Below, piece after piece: positions 8,455 through 15,899 of a stretch of 64,000 bases of DNA. The notes under the pieces were generated by a model. That model made no database searches and had not been told where the DNA came from. It saw only the letters and a list, made by a program, of their open reading frames with translations. Source of the DNA: Caballeronia hypogeia (lineage in GTDB: Bacteria > Pseudomonadota > Gammaproteobacteria > Burkholderiales > Burkholderiaceae); contig NZ_FCOA02000010.1 of the NCBI RefSeq assembly GCF_001544875.2, positions 124,001 through 188,000 on the forward strand, given 5' to 3'. Both the position numbers and the translations under genes were made by a program. Each line of letters begins with the position of its first letter. The stretch's first letter is position 1.

Positions 8455-9840
8455 TCAGGCGGCCGGCACGCGCCCCACGCTGATCGCCGCGCAGAACGCC
8501 GCATGGTCCGCGACGGTCTGCGCGCCGTAGCGCTCGGCCCACATCGCGTAAGCGGCGTCGAGCTTGTCGGAGCCGCCGCAATAGCCCGCGATCAGCGCGG
8601 CGTCGCCGGTGCGGGCGTGCGCGCGGGCGAGCAGCAGGCCCAGGCACCAGGCGTAAAAATCGAAGGTGGCGCCGTGCAGCCAGTCGACCGGAATCGAGCC
8701 GCGAATCTGCTTCATCTGCCGTACGTAGAAATCGCGGCCCGAGATGGTGGTCCAGCCGAGCAGCGCGTCGGACGAACTCTGCATCAGCCGTTGCCCGTGC
8801 ACCACACGCCTTCCCTGATGCCGATACGGCTCGTCGAGCGGCGGCACGAACGGCGCGGCCGCGGGCACGATGCCTTCCTTCACCTGCATGAACAGCGGAT
8901 CGCCGAGCGCGCGGCCCATCATCAGCACGAGATACGCACGCGTGCCGACGCTGCCCACGCCGACCACCCGATGCGCGACATCCGCCACGTCGTAACGCTC
9001 GAGCATCATGCGCCATTCCCCCGCGATGGTCTGCAGATAGGCCTTGAGGCCATCGATCACATGATTTTTCTCGGCGGCGTCGAGCGCGGTGAGGATCGGC
9101 GGATCGGCCTTGAAGCGATAGCTCTTGCCCACAGGCTCCGCGACTTTCGCGAGCATGGTCGCGTGCGAGCGCTTCGTCGCGCGCTCCACGGTCTTTTCGA
9201 TGGTGGCTTTTTCTTCGGCGTCGAGCCTGGTCGGCGCGTCCACGTGCAGCGCGCTCGCGTAGGAGCGCATCTGCCAGAGATCGTATGGGCTCACCTGCCA
9301 CAGGTCCGCCATGGTCGTGCGATAGGCCTCGCAGGCGGAGCGCACCGCGCGCTCGCGACCGTGAATGTCCACGCTGTTTTCACGCGCCGCCACATTGATG
9401 CTCGCGGTCAGGCGCTTCAGGTCCCATTCCCACGGGCCGACCAGCGTTTCGTCGAAGTCGTTGAGGTCGAACACCACGTCCTGGCGCGGCGTGCGAAAGA
9501 GGCCGAAGTTATTGACGTGCGCATCGCCGTCGATGATCACGTTGTGCCCGATCGAAGGCGATTTCGCGAGGTCCCACGCCATCACGGTGGCCGAGCCGCG
9601 CAGGAACGCGAACGGCGACTCCGCCATGCGCTGCATGCGCAGCGGGATCAGCCGCTCCTGCCGGCCCGCGTTGCCCGCGAGCACGCGATCGACAGGATCG
9701 GGGCGGTCGCGTTCGGGCGACCACGCGCCGTGCGCCTCGAAGGGCACGGCGTCGCGTAGCGAGCGGCCGCTGGCGCGGCTTTCATCGGCCGCGCCGAGGG
9801 ATGAGGATTGGATCGGGCGGGAGCCGGGGCGCGTGGACAA
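8455..9840 (-). CDS. DUF2252 family protein
   Basis: This 461-residue protein shows the DUF2252 hallmarks: FAFLRGSATVMAWDL, VIIDGDAHVNNFGLFRTP, and VFDLNDFDETLVGPWEWDLKRL. The Asp-rich motifs and the RGS..HVNNF pattern recall the aminoglycoside-phosphotransferase/protein-kinase-like fold, so ATP-dependent phosphotransfer is often suggested. No substrate is known to me. There is no signal peptide. The start at 9840 is preceded by GAGGAGAA. It is divergent from glgX with a 319-bp gap, and no operon partner is evident. Confidence 0.88.
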   Translation of the reverse strand: MSTRPGSRPIQSSSLGAADESRASGRSLRDAVPFEAHGAWSPERDRPDPVDRVLAGNAGRQERLIPLRMQRMAESPFAFLRGSATVMAWDLAKSPSIGHNVIIDGDAHVNNFGLFRTPRQDVVFDLNDFDETLVGPWEWDLKRLTASINVAARENSVDIHGRERAVRSACEAYRTTMADLWQVSPYDLWQMRSYASALHVDAPTRLDAEEKATIEKTVERATKRSHATMLAKVAEPVGKSYRFKADPPILTALDAAEKNHVIDGLKAYLQTIAGEWRMMLERYDVADVAHRVVGVGSVGTRAYLVLMMGRALGDPLFMQVKEGIVPAAAPFVPPLDEPYRHQGRRVVHGQRLMQSSSDALLGWTTISGRDFYVRQMKQIRGSIPVDWLHGATFDFYAWCLGLLLARAHARTGDAALIAGYCGGSDKLDAAYAMWAERYGAQTVADHAAFCAAISVGRVPAA

Positions 9841-10159
9841 GGCGAGTTCTCCTCAAGCAAAAGGCGAAGATGAAGACGAGTAGCGGGCGCGTCGAACATT
9901 CGTCGAACGCGCGCGGGTATCAAACGCGCACCAGCATTTGGCGCTCCCGACAGGAACGTTTTACACGCGACGCTCGCCTCGTGCACAACTTGCGAGTAGG
10001 CACGGCGTCGACTCGCGCGTCAGGGCCGGCGTGCCGTGGTTCCTGCGCGCGGGCACGCGAAATGCTTTTTCCTGATCCGCCTGAAACCACGCAATGCCTG
10101 GCACCATCCCGCCGTCCGCCGCCAACGGTGCATCAACATCCATTCGAAATCATCCTCTC
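9841..10159. other. Divergent promoter region, DUF2252 / glgX
   Basis: This 319-bp gap separates divergent genes and should hold promoters for both. I see no supported gene, hairpin or convincing -35/-10 pair. Confidence 0.4.
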
Positions 10160-12370
10160 ATGCCGAACGAACTCCGCATTGCCGAAGGCTCGCCGTTCCC
10201 GCTCGGTGCAACCTGGGACGGAGAGGGCGTTAATTTCGCGCTCTTTTCCGCCAACGCGACCAAGGTCGAACTCTGCCTCTTCGACGAAAAAGGCGAGCAG
10301 GAAACGCAGCGCATCGAACTGCCCGAATACACCGACGAAGTCTGGCACGTCTACGTGCGAGGCCTCGAACCCGGCGCCGTGTACGGCTATCGCGTGCACG
10401 GTCCGTACGAGCCGGAAAACGGCCATCGCTTCAATCCGAACAAGCTGCTGCTCGACCCGTACGCGAAGGCGCACGTCGGCGAGCTGAAGTGGGACCCGGC
10501 CGTGTTCGGCTATACGCTCGACGCCGAAGGCGACGACCTCACCTTCGATGAACGCGACAGCGCGCCCTTCATGCCGAAGTGCCAGGTCGTCGATCAGACC
10601 TTCACCTGGACGCACCCGACGCGCGTGCGCGTGCCCTGGGAACACACGATCTTCTACGAGACGCACGTACGCGGCTATACGAAGCGCCATCCCGCGATTC
10701 CGGAGCACATGCGTGGCACGTTCGAGGGACTCGGGCAGAAGAAAGTCGTCGAGTACCTCAAGAGCCTGGGCGTGACGTCGGTCGAGTTGCTGCCGATACA
10801 CGCGTTCGTCAACGACAGCTATCTGCTCGACAAGGGTTTGACGAACTACTGGGGTTACAACACGATCGGCTTTTTCGCGGCCGATCCACGCTACTTCGCA
10901 CGCGGGCCGGGCGTCGTCGCCGAATTCAAGGAGATGGTCGACCGGCTGCACGAAGCCGGCCTCGAAGTGATCCTCGACGTCGTCTATAACCACACGGCCG
11001 AAGGCAACGAGCGCGGGCCGACACTGTCGTTTCGCGGCATCGACAACGCGTCGTACTACCGGCTGATGCCGGAAGAGGCGCGCTACTACATCAACGACAC
11101 CGGCACGGGCAACACGCTCAACCTGTCGCATCCGCGCGTCCTGCAGATGGTCACCGACAGCCTGCGCTACTGGGTGACGGAGATGAACGTCGATGGTTTC
11201 CGCTTCGACCTAGCAACGATTCTCGGCCGCGAACCGTACGGCTTCGACGAAGGCGGCGGCTTTCTCGATTCCTGCCGGCAGGACCCGATCCTGTCGAGCG
11301 TGAAGCTCATCGCGGAGCCGTGGGATTGCGGTCCGGGCGGCTATCAGGTCGGTGGTTTTCCGCCGGGCTGGGCGGAGTGGAACGACCGCTATCGCGACAC
11401 GGTGCGCGGCTTCTGGAAGGGCGACGAGGGCGAGGCGCCCGAGCTCGCGACGCGCATGACCGCATCCGGCGACAAGTTCAACAAGCGCGGGCGCAGGCCG
11501 TGGGCGAGCGTGAACTTCATCACCGCGCACGACGGCTTCACGCTGAACGACCTCGTCTCGTACAACGACAAGCACAACGAGGCCAACGGCGAGGACAACA
11601 ACGACGGTCACTCGGACAACAAGTCGTGGAATTGCGGCGCGGAAGGCCCGACCGACGACGAGGAAATCCGGACGCTGCGCGAGCGTCAGAAGCGCAACAT
11701 GCTGGCGACGCTGCTGTTTTCGCAAGGCACGCCCATGATCCTCGCCGGCGACGAGTTCGGCCGCACGCAGGAGGGCAACAACAACGCGTACTGTCAGGAC
11801 GACGACATCAGCTGGGTGAACTGGGACATCGGCGAAGAAGGGCGGGCGTTGCAGGAGTTCGTGCGCAAGTTGACGACGTTGCGCCACACACTGCCGGTGC
11901 TGCGACGCCAGCGTTTTCTCACGGGTGAGTTCAACGAGGATTTAGAGGTCGCCGACGTCAAGTGGCTGAGCCCGAGCGGCGACCCGCTCGCGCAGGAGCA
12001 ATGGGACGATCCGAACATGCGCTGTTTCGGCGTGGTCATGGACGGCCGCGCGCAGGCGTCGGGCATCCGCAAGCCGGCGTCCGACGCGACCCTGCTGCTG
12101 ATCGTGAATGCGTACCACGATGTGGTCGATTTCACGCTGCCGGACATTCCGGGCCCCGACGAATGGATCTGTCTGATCGACACGAACGCGCCGGTGCGCG
12201 AGGAGTTGCCGGAGTTCGGCGCGGGCGACGTATATCAGGTCACGGGCCGTTCGCTGCTGCTGCTCGCACTGCAACCGCGTGGAGCGACGAAGCGGATTTT
12301 CAAGCGCCTCGAAGAAGCCCTGACCGATGAAGTGCCGCCTGAGAGCGAGGAGAAGAAAGCAGAGGGTTGA
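10160..12370 (+). CDS. glgX: Glycogen debranching enzyme GlgX
   Basis: This 736-residue GH13 isoamylase-type enzyme removes the short alpha-1,6 branches left on glycogen by phosphorylase. The N-terminal CBM48-like domain covers about residues 8-100 (SPFPLGATWDGEGVNFALFS). Catalytic motifs are visible: the nucleophile in DGFRFDLA (Asp350), the acid/base in IAEPWDCGPGGYQVG (Glu386), and HDGFTLNDLVSYNDKHNEANGE. I chose ATG 10160 (MPNELRIAEG) over an in-frame ATG at 10094, because the extra residues look like translated leader. Other glycogen genes are not adjacent. Confidence 0.95.
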   Translation: MPNELRIAEGSPFPLGATWDGEGVNFALFSANATKVELCLFDEKGEQETQRIELPEYTDEVWHVYVRGLEPGAVYGYRVHGPYEPENGHRFNPNKLLLDPYAKAHVGELKWDPAVFGYTLDAEGDDLTFDERDSAPFMPKCQVVDQTFTWTHPTRVRVPWEHTIFYETHVRGYTKRHPAIPEHMRGTFEGLGQKKVVEYLKSLGVTSVELLPIHAFVNDSYLLDKGLTNYWGYNTIGFFAADPRYFARGPGVVAEFKEMVDRLHEAGLEVILDVVYNHTAEGNERGPTLSFRGIDNASYYRLMPEEARYYINDTGTGNTLNLSHPRVLQMVTDSLRYWVTEMNVDGFRFDLATILGREPYGFDEGGGFLDSCRQDPILSSVKLIAEPWDCGPGGYQVGGFPPGWAEWNDRYRDTVRGFWKGDEGEAPELATRMTASGDKFNKRGRRPWASVNFITAHDGFTLNDLVSYNDKHNEANGEDNNDGHSDNKSWNCGAEGPTDDEEIRTLRERQKRNMLATLLFSQGTPMILAGDEFGRTQEGNNNAYCQDDDISWVNWDIGEEGRALQEFVRKLTTLRHTLPVLRRQRFLTGEFNEDLEVADVKWLSPSGDPLAQEQWDDPNMRCFGVVMDGRAQASGIRKPASDATLLLIVNAYHDVVDFTLPDIPGPDEWICLIDTNAPVREELPEFGAGDVYQVTGRSLLLLALQPRGATKRIFKRLEEALTDEVPPESEEKKAEG

Positions 12371-12432
12371 AGCTGCTGTCGACGGGACGCATGGCACGAA
12401 CGGTTATCATGCCGGTTCTGCGAATAGCCACG

Positions 12433-12461
12433 CGAGGCGGCGCGAGCCGCCTCGTTTTTTT
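12433..12461 (+). terminator. Rho-independent terminator of glgX
   Basis: A 9-bp perfect stem (CGAGGCGGC/GCCGCCTCG) with a GCGA tetraloop is followed by seven T residues. Confidence 0.92.
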
Positions 12462-12523
12462 ACGATGTCCGTTTCAACAAATCGCCTGCGCTTGCCGACC
12501 GAAGGCCGCGCGATCGGTCCGGC

Positions 12524-12646
12524 ATGATGTTGCATGTAATCCTGCGCGTCGCGAGCTGGGACCAGCTCGAACGCATCTGGGAATTCGTCGTCGGATTCTT
12601 CAAGTTCCTTTGGGGCCTGCTGCGCTTTCTGGGCGGTGGCGGCTGA
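12524..12646 (+). CDS. Possible 40-residue Trp-rich hydrophobic small protein
   Basis: An ATG pair at 12524/12527 opens a frame that reads as one amphipathic to hydrophobic helix rich in Trp and Phe (WDQLERIWEF, then VVGFFKFLWGLLRFLGG). It lies between the glgX terminator and the terminator of the opposite-strand TPR gene, so it would need its own promoter. There is no good ribosome site. A minus-strand reading of the same bases (12407-12694) runs through the terminator and is less likely. It is weakly supported and may be chance. Confidence 0.28.
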   Translation: MMLHVILRVASWDQLERIWEFVVGFFKFLWGLLRFLGGGG

Positions 12647-12660
12647 GTCTGGCCTCGTAG

Positions 12661-12691
12661 AAACAAAAAGCCCCGCCTGGACGAGCGGGGC
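12661..12691 (-). terminator. Rho-independent terminator of the TPR gene
   Basis: The stem GCCCCGC/GCGGGGC has an 8-base loop. On the minus strand it is followed by CTTTTTGTTT. It lies 26 bp past the stop at 12717. Confidence 0.88.
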
Positions 12692-12716
12692 CAATTGTCC
12701 TCAAACACGCGGCAAA

Positions 12717-13913
12717 TCAGGTATCGCGCCAGTTGTCGTCGTTGTTTCCCAGGTCGAGTCCGCCGCCGCCGCTGCCGTCGTCCCAGTCGTTCGAGCCGTT
12801 GCCGAGGTCCAGGCCGCCGCCATTGTTGTTGCCGAAATCGAGGCCGCCACCGTCGTTCTGAACCGGACGATCCACCGGCACATCGCGCTCGATCACGCGA
12901 TCGCGTCCGTGCGACAGCGCTTCGCCCAACAGCACGCCGGTCAGCAGGCCACCCATGCCGCCGCCGAATCCGCCGCCGCCTTGCTGGATGATGACGGGCG
13001 GCTGCTGCCCTTGCTGCGGCGGATACGGTCCCTGTTGGGGGAACTGCTGGCCGCGTCCGAAACGCTCGGCTTCCTGCGCATACGGCGACGCGTTCTGCGC
13101 GCCGGGTTGCGTGTTCGCCGCGTTCGGATCCGGCCGGCCTTCGGCGCGCGCTTTCAGACTCGCGACCTGATTCTCCAGGTCTTCGATGGCGTACGGCGGC
13201 ACCGGATTTTTCGAGTTCGACAAGGCTTCGACCATCTGACGCAATTGCGTCTCCGCGCCTTCGACATCGCGCAGCAATGCCTCGTGGCCCGGCGCAGTGG
13301 AGAGCCGCACGTCGAGTTTCAGTGTGCGCACGTCATTGAGCAGTTCCGTAGCGCGCTTCAGTTGCGCGCGACGGTCGTCGTTGGCCTGGCCGTCATCGCG
13401 TGCGCGAGCGCGGCGCAGACCCCAGCGCAACACGAGTGCGATCGCCGCGATCAGCACGGCGAGCCCGATCCAAGCGCCCATGCCGACACCGTGTTTCTGC
13501 GGCGCGGCCACCGCCTGATCCTGACCAAACGGATTTTGCGCGACGGAGCCGTTCGTGCCGTTGTTCGAGCGCGGCGAGATGCTGGCGCGGGTGGCATTGG
13601 CCTGAATGCGTGCCTGCGTGGCCGCGAAGCGCGACGGATCGGTGAAGCTCAACGAAGGATCGATCGTTTTCGCCTGCTGCAGATGCGAGAGGGCGTCACT
13701 GTAGCGGCCCTCGCGATCGAGCACCTGCGCGTAGAGGTAATGCGCGTGCGCGTTCTTCGGATGCGCGTCGAGCACTTCGCTCAACTGCGAGTCGGCCTTT
13801 TGCCAGTTGCCCTGCGTCATCGACTGCTCGACCTGCTGCGCGGTCGGCAACGCGAACGCGAGCGGGGAAGCGAGCGACAGCGACAATGCCAGAGCCGTCA
13901 GAAACTTTTTCAT
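12717..13913 (-). CDS. TPR-containing membrane protein with Gly/Asn-rich tail, partner of PspA
   Basis: This 398-residue protein starts at the ATG at 13913, where MKKFLTALALSLSLASPLAFA forms a signal peptide. In order it has tetratricopeptide-like helices at about 25-110 (NWQKADSQLSEVLDAHPKNA, HYLYAQVLDREGRYSDALSH); a linker; one membrane helix at about 145-165 (GAWIGLAVLIAAIALVL) followed by Arg-rich RRARAR; a helical region likely in the cytoplasm; and a Gln/Pro-rich segment. Next comes a Gly-rich patch (GGFGGGMGGLLTGVLLGEAL), then a tail with three GGGLDxGN repeats. It sits 165 bp after pspA on the same strand and ends at a clear terminator. It may link envelope sensing to PspA; this is inference. 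I know no named family for the whole protein. Confidence 0.82.
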   Translation of the reverse strand: MKKFLTALALSLSLASPLAFALPTAQQVEQSMTQGNWQKADSQLSEVLDAHPKNAHAHYLYAQVLDREGRYSDALSHLQQAKTIDPSLSFTDPSRFAATQARIQANATRASISPRSNNGTNGSVAQNPFGQDQAVAAPQKHGVGMGAWIGLAVLIAAIALVLRWGLRRARARDDGQANDDRRAQLKRATELLNDVRTLKLDVRLSTAPGHEALLRDVEGAETQLRQMVEALSNSKNPVPPYAIEDLENQVASLKARAEGRPDPNAANTQPGAQNASPYAQEAERFGRGQQFPQQGPYPPQQGQQPPVIIQQGGGGFGGGMGGLLTGVLLGEALSHGRDRVIERDVPVDRPVQNDGGGLDFGNNNGGGLDLGNGSNDWDDGSGGGGLDLGNNDDNWRDT

Positions 13914-14078
13914 GATGCGGGCCGGACGCGATGAGCGCCCGTCTCCTGTCGAAGCTGCAATCGGGTGTGGCGAGAACGGGTACTGCAAAAACACGTGTTC
14001 AAGGTAACGCATATTCGTGCGACGCGCGGCTTGCCCGATGGTTCGCCGCGCACGCGCACTTTCTCGATTAGCCGGACC

Positions 14079-14759
14079 TTACTGCGCCGGCGTGTTCATC
14101 TGCTTCTTCAGCGCTTCCAGTCGATCTTCCACCGAAGGCCCGCGATTGAGCGCGGCGAGCTTGTCGTCGAGCGCCTTGCCGGATTTCTGGTCGGCGGAAT
14201 TGAGGCGTGCGTCGGAGCGGGCGTTGGCGAGCTGCACCTTGTCTTCGAGCTTCTGGAAATCCTCCGCAAGATTCTTGCCGCCGATGCCGCCCAGCGCGGT
14301 TGCCGCCGTGTCCTTGGCCTGCGCGATCTGCTGCTTCGCCTGAAGGATGTTCGAGCGTGCGTTGAGATCGTTGCGGCGCTGGCGCATGTCGGCGATCTGC
14401 GTCTTGAGATGATCGACGGAAGGCTCGAGCGTCTGCAGTTCCGCGGCGAGGGCGTCGCGTTCGGTTTCGGCGTTGGCCTGCGCCGCGAGCGCTTCGCGCG
14501 CGAGGCCTTCGTCGCCGGATTGCAGCGCGCGCTTCGCGCCGTCTTCATACTTGCGCGCCTTTTCGGCGGCGGCGTCGCGCTTGCTTTGCTGGGTGGCGAC
14601 CTGCGCTTCGATCTCGATAAGCGAGTTTTCCGCCTTCGCGATGCTGTCGTCGAGCTCGCGCACGATCTGACGTGCGTCGCGCGAAGGGTCCTGCATGGTG
14701 TCGGCTGCGTCGTTCAACAGACCTTTGACCGTGCGCGTGATGGAATCGAAAAGCGACAT
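14079..14759 (-). CDS. pspA: PspA/IM30 family membrane-maintenance protein
   Basis: This 226-residue, almost wholly alpha-helical coiled-coil protein begins with the family's amphipathic membrane-binding helix (MSLFDSITRTVKGLLNDAADTMQDPSRD). Heptad-rich helices follow (LDDSIAKAENSLIEIEAQVA, KTQIADMRQRRNDLNARSNI). The length matches PspA (about 222). PspA/IM30 proteins polymerise on stressed inner membranes as ESCRT-III-like assemblies. No pspB, pspC or sigma-54 activator gene pspF lies nearby, and no -24/-12 sigma-54 promoter is seen upstream. AGGAGA sits before the ATG at 14759. Confidence 0.9.
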   Translation of the reverse strand: MSLFDSITRTVKGLLNDAADTMQDPSRDARQIVRELDDSIAKAENSLIEIEAQVATQQSKRDAAAEKARKYEDGAKRALQSGDEGLAREALAAQANAETERDALAAELQTLEPSVDHLKTQIADMRQRRNDLNARSNILQAKQQIAQAKDTAATALGGIGGKNLAEDFQKLEDKVQLANARSDARLNSADQKSGKALDDKLAALNRGPSVEDRLEALKKQMNTPAQ

Positions 14760-14991
14760 GTATTTCTCCTGGATGAAGACAGCGGCGTGCACTCGACCGT
14801 GCGCCACGCGGCTCGAATGTGAGGCGCAATGGCCGAGTTTGCAAGCATCGCGTGAGCGTTGCGTGTACGCCGGGTTTACCCGCCCATTAGATCACGCCGT
14901 GGCTTAATCGGGACTTAACGGAAGGTTAAGGAGTGTAACGACGCGCGCCGGCATGGCGAGCGTCGCCGGGAGAAGGCCGCGAGGTGATTCA

Positions 14992-15408
14992 TCAGCGCCC
15001 GGCGCGGGGACCGCCGGTGAGCGAGGCGTCGTCGCCCTGATCCGTGTCGTGCTCGACTTCTTCTTCGGATTCGGCGGAATCAGCGGGGTCGGAGCGGGCG
15101 GGCGGCGCGCTGCGCGCCTGCGCGGCGCGTTTGGTCGCGTTCGCCGCCGCTTCGCGTGCCTCGCGCGCGGCCGCCTTGGCGGCGACGCTTTTCAGCGCGG
15201 CGTTGAGCGGGTCCGGCGCTTTGGGGGCGCGCAGCCGGTCGACGATGCCCGCCACCTTGATCTGCTCGCTCGTCGCGTTGAAGTTGAGCACCGCGCGCCG
15301 CATGAGCTCGCTCACGCTGATGCCGAGCGTGTCGGCTGTCTGGCTGATGGCCAGCTTCTGCGCGGGAGTCACGAAAACAACGATGCGTTCGCTGGGTTTG
15401 GTCGTCAT
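14992..15408 (-). CDS. Ribbon-helix-helix-like small protein with Ala/Arg-rich tail
   Basis: From ATG 15408 the product has 138 residues. The first 45 residues (KPSERIVVFVTPAQKLAISQ, then ADTLGISVSELMRRAVLNF) fit a ribbon-helix-helix (Arc/MetJ) DNA-binding fold: a beta strand, then two helices with the turn LGISVSE. The rest is a long Ala/Lys/Arg helix and an acidic Ser/Glu/Asp tail. Relatives are sometimes called plasmid mobilisation or stabilisation proteins, but nothing here is plasmid-like and no toxin gene is adjacent. A chromosomal transcription factor is the more cautious reading. Confidence 0.7.
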   Translation of the reverse strand: MTTKPSERIVVFVTPAQKLAISQTADTLGISVSELMRRAVLNFNATSEQIKVAGIVDRLRAPKAPDPLNAALKSVAAKAAAREAREAAANATKRAAQARSAPPARSDPADSAESEEEVEHDTDQGDDASLTGGPRAGR

Positions 15409-15899
15409 GAGCGGCTCGCAAACAGTAAGGCGATCGTAACGGGAACGATCGCGGCTTCGGTTCATCAAACGGCGCGACATCGTTACCGGGTTCTTCCGCG
15501 CAAGCGTTTCGGGAACCCGCAATCCATGCATCCATCATATCGGTTTGCGCGCCGCCGTGCGTGCGCGGCACCCCGTAGGACACGCAATGAGCGTGACGTA
15601 AAAACGGCGCGCGATCAATGACTTGCCTATTTTCTCATACGGTTGTCCACAAGGCTCTCAACACTTTCTGTGGGTAACCCCACATTCGCGTCCATGCGCG
15701 CGGCCCGGGGCATTTACTTACAAAAAAATCGGGGAGCTTTTGTAGTCGTGCGCCCGAATTCTTTAAAATGCGCTGTTACCCTCGGTCGAAGCCGGCCCGC
15801 TCACTCGCTCGTCCCGTCCTTGCAGTCGCGCCGTAGCACAGGCGCATCGCAGTAGCGCGGCAGCGCGCGCGCTTCACAGCGCGCCGAACGAACCCAGTC
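15409..15899. other. 491-bp noncoding region upstream of mrcA
   Basis: No supported gene lies here. It has two near-consensus DnaA-box-like 9-mers (TTGTCCACA at 15643-15651; TTACCCACA on the minus strand at 15669-15677), an A-rich run at 15721-15728, and the predicted mrcA promoter. It also carries the promoter of the minus-strand RHH gene. Confidence 0.5.
15740..15769 (+). promoter_or_regulatory. Candidate sigma-70 promoter of mrcA
   Basis: A -35-like TTGTAG and a -10 TAAAAT are 18 bp apart, about 130 bp upstream of the mrcA start and in an unusually AT-rich stretch. Confidence 0.45.

Noticed and set aside
12407..12694. Minus-strand 95-aa frame downstream of the TPR gene
   Set aside because: It would start before, and run through, the strong minus-strand terminator at 12661-12691, and it also covers the glgX terminator; no ribosome site.
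14992..15408. Ribbon-helix-helix protein as an antitoxin or plasmid mobilisation protein
   Set aside because: No toxin, relaxase or plasmid gene is adjacent; the long Ala/Arg tail does not look like a known antitoxin end.
15643..15677. Two DnaA-box-like 9-mers facing each other upstream of mrcA, suggesting an origin
   Set aside because: Each has one mismatch, only two are present, there is no AT-rich unwinding zone of origin size, and dnaA/dnaN/rpmH are not nearby. Chance or a minor DnaA site is more likely.
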